This document shows positions 7,667 through 14,655 of a stretch of 64,000 nt of DNA, piece by piece. Within the stretch, counting starts at the first letter, position 1. Each line of letters begins with the position of its first letter. The position numbers and the translations under genes were made by a program. The notes beneath the pieces are model-generated. The model saw only the letters and a list, made by a program, of their open reading frames with translations, did no database searches and was not told the DNA's origin. Source of the DNA: Massilia rhizosphaerae (GTDB lineage: Bacteria; Pseudomonadota; Gammaproteobacteria; Burkholderiales; Burkholderiaceae_D). The stretch is from positions 124,001 to 188,000 of the forward strand of contig NZ_JADKYX010000001.1 of assembly GCF_016093545.1 (NCBI RefSeq). Direction: 5' to 3'.

Positions 7667-9247
7667 TCAGGCGTCGAAGCGCAGCACGTAATGGCCCGCG
7701 ACGAGATGGTGTCCCACCGGCAGGCGGTACGGCTGCTCCGGCGTCGCCGCGTCGATCGCCGCCACGAAGTCCAGGTGCTCGTCCAGGTGGTACAAGGCCT
7801 GCGTGGGCGACAGCCGGGCGATCAGCCAGGCGTCGGGCGCCGCTTCGAAGCTGAACGCGTCGCGCGAGAGCCCCAGGCGGTCGGCGCTGGACGGCGGCGT
7901 GCCGGTCGCGTTGCGCAGGAAGCGCGGCGAATCCAGCACGCGCAAGGCCGCCAGCATGGGCGCGCCCCGTCCGAACGTGAAGCGCGCGCCGCTCGCCACC
8001 GGCAGCGCCGGCGGCTGCGGCAGCATGAGCAGGGCGCAATAGCGGTCGGCCAGCGCGGGAGCGCAGGCGGCCAGTTCCAGGCGCGTGCCGTCGACGGGAC
8101 TGAAGCTGGCCGGCACCGCGATCCGCTCGCGGCCGGCCGGTGTGATGGCCCGCAGTGCGTCGTGTTCGTCCACGGCGAAGCCGATGACGGCGTCCGCCGC
8201 CTGCGCCGACGGGACGAAGGCGCGGTTCAGGCCGACCTCCAGCACTTGCGCGCCCGTCTCGCGGTAGCGCGACAGCCGCGGCAGCGCGAGTGCCGCGAGG
8301 GCCACGCGCCGGCGTGGGACCGGGGCGTAGGTCGCATCCGGCGCCGCCTCGGCCGGCTGCACCGATGGGGTGCGCGCGAGCGGCACGGCCGTCAGTTCCG
8401 GGTCGGGCGCGCGCGGCTTCCAGACGGCGGGACGGGCGGACGGCGAAGCGCCGGCCGCGCGCGCGGCGGCGGGCGCGACGACGGGGGCCGGCGGCCGCGC
8501 GGTGCCCGGCATGCGCTGGGGCGTCACGCGCAGCAGCAGGCGCAGCGCGGCGCCGGTGGCGTCGACGGCGCCGCGGCGCGACTTGATCGTCCAGTAGCCG
8601 GCGGCCGCGTCCCAGCTGCAGTCGAAGGCGTCCTTCGGGCGCACCTGCACTTCCAGCGGCGCGTCCGGGCCGTCGTTGATGACGAGGACCGCGCCGTCCG
8701 CGCCGAACGGCCAGCCCGGCGCGGCGTAGGTCGCGTCGTTCTCGTCGTGTCCGATCAACGTCAGTCTCTGGTTCGGGTAGATGGGGCAGACGGTCTTCCA
8801 CACGGCGCTGTCGCGCGACACGCTGACCGTGTACTGCACGGTTTCACCCGGCGCGGGCAGGTAGACGGCGTGGCCGAACTTGACCTCGACTTCGCCCGGC
8901 TCCAGGCGGTCGGCGCCGATGACGTGGTAGCGGACGTCGTCGCCCTGCAGCAGGTCGCCGAAATCCTTCTGGTGCAGCGCCGCCAGGCCTTGCGCGAGGT
9001 CGCGCACGCGGGCGCCGCGCGTGAGGTGGCGGTCGTCGTCGACCTCTTCCTGCGGCAGCATCAGCGTGATGTGCGAAAAGCAGCGCACGGGGGCGCGCCC
9101 GCGCTGCTCGCGCGGCGTGCGTTCCAGCAGGTCGCGCAGCAGCGGGCGGCGCGCGAACAGCGCCATTCGGGGCGCCTGCCAGATCGCGTGGGCGTCGAAG
9201 ACGTCGTTGATCTTGCCTAGGGCTTCATGTTGGACGTAGACCGGCAT
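7667..9247 (-). CDS. Protein of unknown function with a possible degenerate C-terminal FHA-like domain
   Basis: A 526-residue cytosolic-looking protein that I do not recognise. Residues 1-230 form a conserved-looking region with many beta-strand-like stretches (for example LMLPQEEVDDD, GEVEVKFGHAVYL and RLTLIGHDENDATY). Residues about 235-310 are a Pro/Ala-rich linker. Residues about 330-415 are another folded block. Residues about 420-526 recall an FHA fold, with FTFGRG at its start and a later LSRDAF, but the match is weak. No signal peptide or membrane helix is seen. The ATG is preceded by a good GAGGAGAACG ribosome-binding site and lies 31 bases inside the end of the FtsW-like gene, so the two are translationally coupled. 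An open frame continues upstream but runs antiparallel to no other evidence and overlaps the FtsW-like gene completely. Confidence 0.7.
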   Translation of the reverse strand: MPVYVQHEALGKINDVFDAHAIWQAPRMALFARRPLLRDLLERTPREQRGRAPVRCFSHITLMLPQEEVDDDRHLTRGARVRDLAQGLAALHQKDFGDLLQGDDVRYHVIGADRLEPGEVEVKFGHAVYLPAPGETVQYTVSVSRDSAVWKTVCPIYPNQRLTLIGHDENDATYAAPGWPFGADGAVLVINDGPDAPLEVQVRPKDAFDCSWDAAAGYWTIKSRRGAVDATGAALRLLLRVTPQRMPGTARPPAPVVAPAAARAAGASPSARPAVWKPRAPDPELTAVPLARTPSVQPAEAAPDATYAPVPRRRVALAALALPRLSRYRETGAQVLEVGLNRAFVPSAQAADAVIGFAVDEHDALRAITPAGRERIAVPASFSPVDGTRLELAACAPALADRYCALLMLPQPPALPVASGARFTFGRGAPMLAALRVLDSPRFLRNATGTPPSSADRLGLSRDAFSFEAAPDAWLIARLSPTQALYHLDEHLDFVAAIDAATPEQPYRLPVGHHLVAGHYVLRFDA

Positions 9248-11574
9248 GATTCGTTCTCCTCTAAATCTAAAGATTGGCTGCTGGCGGCAGCGGCACCTAG
9301 CAGGGGGCAGATGAAAAACAGCAGGTGCGAGCCGCCCGCCGACAAAAAGCTCATCGGCTGGCCCATCACCGGGAAGATCGCGAGATTCGTGCCCCACGAG
9401 AGCAGGAAGTGGCCGAATGCGAACGCGGCGCCGCCGGCCAGGAAAAAGCAGCGCAGGCGCGCGAGCCACGCGACGCGGAAGTCGCGCGCCCGTGCCCCCG
9501 CCAGCCAGCAGCGCGCGGCCAGGTGCAGCAGCGCGGCGAGGAACGTGGCCTGCAGCAGCCACAGGCCGACGGCCGCCGCCAGGCCGTGGCGCTGCAGGAA
9601 GAACGACGCCGCGAAGTCGTCCTGCACGGCCGGGATGCGCAGCGCGAAGCCGGGATCGAGCCCCAGTTGCGCCACGCCGAACAGGCCGTCGGCGCCGCGC
9701 CAGCCGCCTTGCGCGATGGCGCGCGCGCCCATCAGCAATTGCTGGCCGGTGTGCGGGTGGGTACCCGGGTCGAGCCAGACGAGGAAGCGGTCCGCATAAA
9801 AATCCCAGCGCGCGATGCCGTCCGCGCCGGCGCCGCGCAGCAGCGCCACGGCCAGCACGGCGCACACGCCCACGCCCGCGAGCGCGCACGCGGCGCCGCG
9901 CCGGCCCGTGGCCAGCGCCTGCGCCAGCATCATCGTGCCGGCCCACAGTGCCAGCAGCACGAGCGGCGAATAATCGTCGACCTGCACGAGGGCCACCCCG
10001 AGCAGCAGCATGAACAGCAGCGCGGGCGCCGCGAGCCGCAGGCCGCGGCGCCACGCGCCGCCCGGCGACGGACCCTCGGCGCACGCGAGCGCCAGGCAGT
10101 GGGCGGACAGGGCGGCCAGCGCGAACTTGGCGAATTCCACGGGCTGCAGGTCGAACACGCCCGTCTCGTCGCCGTACGCCACTTGCAGCAGCAGCGCGAC
10201 GAGTGCGGCGCCGGTCAAGAGCAGCAGCGCCAGTTCGATGCGGGCCTGGGCCAGCGGGCGCGCCGGCCGCGCGAGGTGCGCCAGTGCGACGGCGCCGGTG
10301 CCCAGCGCCAGCAGGGCCGCCGTCTTGTGGAAGTCGCGCAGCCAGGCGGTGTCCGGCGCGCCCAGGCCCAGGTCGAGCTGCGTCAGCAAGCCGACGGCCA
10401 GCAGCGGCAGCGCCACCGCGAGCGCGGGATCGAGGCGGCGCGGGGCCGCCAGCGCGAACGCCAGCGCGGCCCAGGCGACGAGCAGCCCGATGCCCGCGCC
10501 GCCCGGCGCGCCGGTGCGCTGTAGCCAGAACAGGACGATGCCGGCGCCGGCCAGCAGCAGTGCGCCGCCGGCCGCCGCGCCCGCCCGCAGGCGCGTCCCC
10601 GCGCGCGCGGAGAAGGCCGCCGCGAGGGCGCCCGCGCCGGCAAGGACGAGGATGGCCAGCAGCGGCGCCGTCGCCCGGTCCGGCAGATCCCACGGCGCGC
10701 GCCGGGCCCACGTCCACGCGACGCCCGGCGGCAGATGCAGCGCCGTGTCCGGGTACAGCGCGACGTGAGCGGCGGGGCGCAGGTGCAGGACGTCGCCGTT
10801 CGTCGCGAGCAGCAGGCGGGTGCGGCCCGCGACGAGGGTCTGGCCGCCGTCGAGCCGGAGCGGGCGGCCCGCCAGCAAGGCGTCGCGGCCGTCCTCGGCC
10901 AGCAACAGCGGCACGCCCGGCGCGGCGGCGAGAACGAGGCCGTCGCGCCCCTGGCCGCGCGCGATGGTGGCGGCGGGCGCCGGCAGGCCGGCGACGGCGA
11001 TGCGGTTGCCGCAATCGAGGTTGCCGCCGAAGACGAGCGGACGGGCGACGGCGAGCATGCCGGGCGCGATCCGGTTCCACAGGGCGGCCAGGCGCGTGCC
11101 GACGCGCGCGTCCGGACACGCCGGCTGCGGCCTGCCGTCGCGGCGCAGCAGGGCGCCGTCGTAGCGCCAGGCCGTCGCGCCGCTGGAAAACGCGACGGTG
11201 CGGGCATCGGCCGCATCGACGCCCGCGCGCAGGGCGCCGACCTGGAAGCGCTGGCCCGGCGCCAGCACGACGCTGCCGGCGCGGCGCCGGCGCGCGCCAT
11301 CCTGGACGAGCAGCGGCGCGCCGGTGCCGTCGTCGGCCGCCCACCAGCTGCCGTCGGCGGCGCGGCCAAGGCGGAGATGGCCGCCGTCCCTGGGCGGCGC
11401 GCCGAGCGCCGCGTGGTCGAGATCGAGCGCCGCGCCCCGGGCCAGCACGATGGCGACCCGCGCCGGCATCCACGCGGCCGGCGCGCGCAGCAGCGCGATC
11501 ATCTGCAGGGTGCACAGGGCGGCGAGCAGGATGGCGGCGGCAAAGCGCACCGTGACGTGCGGCGCGCGCATCAT
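9217..11574 (-). CDS. FtsW/RodA/SpoVE (SEDS)-family membrane protein with a large N-terminal ectodomain
   Basis: A 785-residue protein, about twice the usual SEDS length. One transmembrane helix (about 13-33) is followed by an extra domain of about 260 residues (35-298) rich in short beta strands with repeated LARG/LAED/LLAT patterns, probably periplasmic. From residue 300 there are about 12 hydrophobic segments. SEDS landmarks are present: QPVEFAK (477-483) for QPSEFAK, GQQLLMGARAIAQGGWRG for the loop-4 amphipathic helix, PAVQDDF near 650 for the PE-x-HTDF motif containing an aspartate reported essential in RodA, and MGQPMSFLSAGGSHLL near 740 for the last helix. SEDS proteins polymerise glycan chains from lipid II. 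No partner class B PBP is nearby. The start overlaps the kinase stop by ATGA, so this SEDS protein and a kinase are co-translated. Confidence 0.85.
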   Translation of the reverse strand: MMRAPHVTVRFAAAILLAALCTLQMIALLRAPAAWMPARVAIVLARGAALDLDHAALGAPPRDGGHLRLGRAADGSWWAADDGTGAPLLVQDGARRRRAGSVVLAPGQRFQVGALRAGVDAADARTVAFSSGATAWRYDGALLRRDGRPQPACPDARVGTRLAALWNRIAPGMLAVARPLVFGGNLDCGNRIAVAGLPAPAATIARGQGRDGLVLAAAPGVPLLLAEDGRDALLAGRPLRLDGGQTLVAGRTRLLLATNGDVLHLRPAAHVALYPDTALHLPPGVAWTWARRAPWDLPDRATAPLLAILVLAGAGALAAAFSARAGTRLRAGAAAGGALLLAGAGIVLFWLQRTGAPGGAGIGLLVAWAALAFALAAPRRLDPALAVALPLLAVGLLTQLDLGLGAPDTAWLRDFHKTAALLALGTGAVALAHLARPARPLAQARIELALLLLTGAALVALLLQVAYGDETGVFDLQPVEFAKFALAALSAHCLALACAEGPSPGGAWRRGLRLAAPALLFMLLLGVALVQVDDYSPLVLLALWAGTMMLAQALATGRRGAACALAGVGVCAVLAVALLRGAGADGIARWDFYADRFLVWLDPGTHPHTGQQLLMGARAIAQGGWRGADGLFGVAQLGLDPGFALRIPAVQDDFAASFFLQRHGLAAAVGLWLLQATFLAALLHLAARCWLAGARARDFRVAWLARLRCFFLAGGAAFAFGHFLLSWGTNLAIFPVMGQPMSFLSAGGSHLLFFICPLLGAAAASSQSLDLEENESCRSTSNMKP

Positions 11575-12530
11575 GCGGCGCTCCGGAAGAGGACGGGGGC
11601 GCGGTCCAGGTCTCGTGCCGCGCGCGCGATCAGGCGGCTGACTTCCAGCGCGTGGCGCGGACGGTGTTCCGGACGGGGCGCCAGCAGGGACCGCAGCAGG
11701 ACCAGCAAACCGTCGTGGTCGCGCGCGGGCACGCGCCCGAGGAACAGCGCGGCCTCGTCGGGCGCGAGGATCGCGGGCATGGGCCGCAAGGCGGCGGCGC
11801 CCGCGGGGCCGTGGGTGCGGTAGGCGTCGGCGCAGGCGGCGCAATAGCGCAGCGGCACGGCGGTGACGATGGTGTAGAGCAGGGCGCCCAGTGCGAAATA
11901 ATCGCTGCGCGCGTCGGTGCGGTAGCGGCCGGCGTCGTCGGGGAAAAATTGTTCCGGCGCTTGCCAGGCGGCGGTGCCCGCGTAGGAATGGGCCGTGCTG
12001 TTCGCCAGCTGCCGGTTCGTGCCGAAATCCGCGAGTTTCAGCGCGCCCGCGCGCGCGTCGATGAGCAGGTTGGCGGGTTTCAGGTCGAGATAGCGCCAGC
12101 CGTATTGATGGACTTTCGCGAGCGCTCCGTTGACCTGGGCCGTCCACGCCAGCGCTTGGCCGACGTCCGGGCCCGCGCCGCGGCTGCGCAGCGTCGCCAG
12201 GTGGGCGGCGAGGTCGCCGTCGAGCAATTCGAGCGCCAGCGCGGGCAGGCCGTCGTGGTCGCCGCTGTCGAGCAGGCGCACGATGTGGCGCTGGTCCCAC
12301 GGCTGCAGGCCGCGCAGGAAGGCGATCTCGGCATCGAAGCTGGCGCGCCACAGCGCGCGCTGCGGCGGCAGGGCCTGGTCCATCTGCGCGCGGTTGACGA
12401 GTTTCACGGCCGCCGGTGTACCGTCCAGCACGGATGCGGCGCGCCAGACCTCGCCGTAGCTGGAGCTGTTCAACCGGGCCTGCAGACGCCACGCGCCCGC
12501 GGTCAATGTGATGATGTCGCCTGCTTCCAC
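11571..12530 (-). CDS. Ser/Thr protein kinase with non-canonical catalytic loop
   Basis: A 319-residue Hanks-type kinase without transmembrane helices. The lysine of subdomain II is K43 (AAVKLV), the catalytic loop is YLDLKPANLL (Asp149), DFG is present (LADFGTN) and APE is WQAPEQF. Two deviations are visible: the usual HRD is YLD, and the glycine loop is LNSSSYGEVWRA. Since the catalytic aspartate, lysine and DFG remain, activity is likely but may be tuned. The C-terminal lobe ends at the protein terminus, so there is no sensory module. It is the first gene of a four-gene operon (kinase, SEDS-like, unknown, SH3-like) and overlaps the next gene by four bases. It probably phosphorylates one or more of the co-encoded proteins; that is inferred. 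Confidence 0.9.
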   Translation of the reverse strand: MEAGDIITLTAGAWRLQARLNSSSYGEVWRAASVLDGTPAAVKLVNRAQMDQALPPQRALWRASFDAEIAFLRGLQPWDQRHIVRLLDSGDHDGLPALALELLDGDLAAHLATLRSRGAGPDVGQALAWTAQVNGALAKVHQYGWRYLDLKPANLLIDARAGALKLADFGTNRQLANSTAHSYAGTAAWQAPEQFFPDDAGRYRTDARSDYFALGALLYTIVTAVPLRYCAACADAYRTHGPAGAAALRPMPAILAPDEAALFLGRVPARDHDGLLVLLRSLLAPRPEHRPRHALEVSRLIARAARDLDRAPVLFRSAA

Positions 12531-12631
12531 TGGTCCTCCCGTGCGGCGGATGCCGCTCGAGGAGGCTTAGCGGGGGGAGGGGAAAAGGCGGCCTCCGAAA
12601 CCCGGCGTCGCTTCGCTACTGCGCGGGCAAT

Positions 12632-12654
12632 AAAAAACCGCGCACGGGGCGCGG
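12632..12654 (-). terminator. Rho-independent terminator of the glycine-zipper gene
   Basis: Read on the minus strand, a six-base GC-only stem (CCGCGC / GCGCGG) with a five-base loop is followed directly by TTTTTT. It lies 46 bases after the stop of the glycine-zipper gene. Confidence 0.8.
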
Positions 12655-12664
12655 CTCTTCGTTC

Positions 12665-12689
12665 CCGCGCACGGGGCGCGGTTTCTTTT
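12665..12689. repeat. Second copy of the same hairpin, 27 bases away
   Basis: The same CCGCGC-ACGGG-GCGCGG hairpin recurs, here followed on the plus strand by TTTCTTTT. The two copies form a direct repeat with a 27-base period. A plus-strand terminator has no obvious gene to serve. Confidence 0.6.
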
Positions 12690-12699
12690 CGTCCGGCGA

Positions 12700-13194
12700 T
12701 CAGCGGCGCCAGCCGCGGTCGTGGTCCTCGCCACGGTCACGGTCCCAACCGCGGTCGCGATCCCAGCCGCGGTGCCAGCCGCGATCGTGGTCGTGGTAGC
12801 GGCCCCGTTCGACAACGACGACGTCCGGGCGCGCATCGTAATAATAGCGCTGCGGTTCGACGTAGACGGTGCGCGGCTCCACGTACACGGGCCGCTGCTC
12901 GACGTACACGGGGCGGGACTGGACGTAGGTCGGTGCCGATTGGTAATAGCCGCCCGAGTAGGCGTAGCCGCGGTTGCGGTAGTAATAGTCGTCGTTCGAG
13001 CGGACGGAATTGCCGACCGCGGCGCCGATGACGCCGCCGACGAGTGCACCGTTGCGTCCGCCCACGCTGCCGCCGATGGCGGCGCCGGCCAATGCGCCCA
13101 CGACCGTGTTCACACCCCGATCGTCAGCCATCGCCGTGGAGGAAACGGCAGCTGCGGCCAGGAGCATGGCACCAATGCATTTTTTCTTCAACAT
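12700..13194 (-). CDS. Exported glycine-zipper protein with Tyr-Val-Glu repeats
   Basis: A 164-residue protein. Residues 1-23 are a signal peptide (MLKKKCIGAMLLAAAAV, cleavage after AMA). Residues about 30-65 are an alternating Gly/Ala zipper typical of two-helix outer-membrane or envelope proteins (rickettsia 17 kDa / YMGG-like). Residues about 85-120 hold four imperfect repeats of P-V-Y-V-E followed by a Tyr-rich stretch. The C-terminus is a charged Arg/Asp/His/Gly tail with repeated DRGW. The start at 13194 is chosen because AAGGAAC lies at a proper distance; an ATG 21 bases upstream lacks this. Function unknown; glycine-zipper proteins often act in envelope stability or stress. Confidence 0.8.
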   Translation of the reverse strand: MLKKKCIGAMLLAAAAVSSTAMADDRGVNTVVGALAGAAIGGSVGGRNGALVGGVIGAAVGNSVRSNDDYYYRNRGYAYSGGYYQSAPTYVQSRPVYVEQRPVYVEPRTVYVEPQRYYYDARPDVVVVERGRYHDHDRGWHRGWDRDRGWDRDRGEDHDRGWRR

Positions 13195-13410
13195 GGCTTG
13201 TTCCTTGCGCCTCAACGGGGATCGGGATGATCGCGACTACGCCAGGCATGCAGGCATCATAGATCGGGTGCCGGGCGCTGCCACCAGTTCATACAGATTA
13301 TTACATCTGCTGCACGGTCGGTAACATTGGTTACAGGAACCCGTTTTCGGCCCTTGCAGTCGGCACAGTCTGCCCCATTTAAGAGGGGTTATCGACTGCC
13401 CGGATCCACC

Positions 13411-14553
13411 ATGGCGCGCCGACGTTCTTTCGTTTCCATTGTTGCCATCCTGCTGTTGTTGCACGGCTATATCGGCGTGCGGCTGCTGCCTGCGATGGGG
13501 GCCGGTCCCGTCGGGATGCTGGCGGGGGCGGTGCTGCTCGCCGTGCTGGCCGCGCTCGTGCGGATCGGCCTCGTGGCGCCGAGCCTGCGTCGCACGCGCT
13601 GGTCCGAACCGCTCATGTGGGCCGGGCTGCTGGCCATGGGTTTCTTTTCTTCGCTGTTCGTATTGACGCTCGCGCGCGACGTCGTGCTGCTGGCCCTGGC
13701 GCTCGGCGGCGCGGGCGGGCCGGCGTTCACGCACGACAGCGCCGCCGCCGTGCCCCTGCTGGCGCTGGCCGTCACGTTCATCGGCTTCATCAACGCCCGC
13801 CGCGTGGCGCGCGTCGTCAAGGTCGAGGTGCCGATCGACGGCTTGCCCGAAGACTTGCACGGCTATTCGATCGCCCAGATTTCCGACATCCACGTGGGCC
13901 CAACCATCCGCCGGCCGTATCTGAACGCCATCGTCACGAAGGTCAATGCGCTCAAGCCGGACGCCATCGCCATCACGGGCGACCTCGTGGATGGCACCGT
14001 GCAACGCCTGGCCCTGCACACGGAACCGCTGGCGCGCCTGTCCGCGCCGGACGGCGCGTTCTTTGTCACGGGCAACCACGAATACTATTCCGGCGTGGAA
14101 CCGTGGTTGGCCGAGGTGCGCCGCCTGGGCCTGCGCGTGTTGATGAACGAGCACGTGATCCGGCGCCGGGGCAGCGCCAAGGTGATGATCGCCGGCGTCA
14201 CCGACTACACGGCGCAGCAATTCGACCCCCTGCACAAGAGCGACCCGCACCAGGCCGCCGCCGGCGCGCCGGACGACGTCGCCGTGCGCATCCTGCTCGC
14301 GCACCAGCCGCGCAGCGCGCCGGCCGCGGCGGACGCGGGCTTCGATCTGCAATTGTCCGGCCACACGCACGGCGGCCAGTTTTTTCCGTGGAATCTGTTC
14401 GTCCCGCTGCAGCAACCGTTCGTCGCCGGCCTGAACCGCGTGCGCTCGCTGTGGGTGTACACGAGCCGCGGCACCGGCTACTGGGGACCGCCCAAGCGCT
14501 TCGGCGCGCCGTCCGAAATCACGCTCGTGCGCCTCGTGCCCGGCCGCGCTTGA
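13411..14553 (+). CDS. Membrane-anchored metallophosphoesterase (YkuE/YaeI-like)
   Basis: A 380-residue protein. Four hydrophobic segments lie within the first about 150 residues. The rest is a calcineurin-type phosphoesterase with all metal motifs: ISDIHVG, ITGDLVD, VTGNHEYY, LLAHQP and LSGHTHGGQ. Relatives act on UDP-2,3-diacylglucosamine-like lipids or unknown lipid/nucleotide substrates at the membrane; the exact substrate cannot be read from sequence. The ATG at 13411 leads into a basic, then hydrophobic N-terminus (MARRRSF); an in-frame upstream GTG-like extension has no hydrophobic or conserved content. It is divergent from the glycine-zipper gene across 216 bases that hold both promoters. 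Confidence 0.88.
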   Translation: MARRRSFVSIVAILLLLHGYIGVRLLPAMGAGPVGMLAGAVLLAVLAALVRIGLVAPSLRRTRWSEPLMWAGLLAMGFFSSLFVLTLARDVVLLALALGGAGGPAFTHDSAAAVPLLALAVTFIGFINARRVARVVKVEVPIDGLPEDLHGYSIAQISDIHVGPTIRRPYLNAIVTKVNALKPDAIAITGDLVDGTVQRLALHTEPLARLSAPDGAFFVTGNHEYYSGVEPWLAEVRRLGLRVLMNEHVIRRRGSAKVMIAGVTDYTAQQFDPLHKSDPHQAAAGAPDDVAVRILLAHQPRSAPAAADAGFDLQLSGHTHGGQFFPWNLFVPLQQPFVAGLNRVRSLWVYTSRGTGYWGPPKRFGAPSEITLVRLVPGRA

Positions 14554-14570
14554 CGGCCCCCGTATCGGCG

Positions 14571-14594
14571 AAATATATGTACGACAATATATTT
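14571..14594. promoter_or_regulatory. Inverted repeat upstream of the M28 peptidase, putative operator
   Basis: AAATATAT, an eight-base spacer, then ATATATTT: a perfect AT-only inverted repeat in otherwise GC-rich DNA. It lies 62 bases before the ATG of the M28 peptidase gene and 18 bases after the preceding stop. It could be a dimeric regulator site or part of the promoter. Confidence 0.5.
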
Positions 14595-14655
14595 CCACAA
14601 ACACAGACGGATGCGTTATCGTTCTGGTTTTTTCATCGACCAAAGGACTGCACGC

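Noticed and set aside
9248-11515. Upstream in-frame extension of the 526-residue protein into a product of 1282 residues
   Set aside because: The extension lies wholly within the SEDS-like gene and is Arg/Ala-rich noise. The ATG at 9247 has a strong ribosome-binding site.
11575-12492. Upstream in-frame extension of the SEDS-like protein to 1091 residues
   Set aside because: It overlaps the kinase gene in another frame; the ATGA overlap at 11571-11574 is the natural start.
324-12530. Type VI secretion cluster
   Set aside because: Kinase, PP2C and FHA occur in such loci, but no TssB, TssC, Hcp, VgrG, ClpV or TssJKLM gene is visible in the window.
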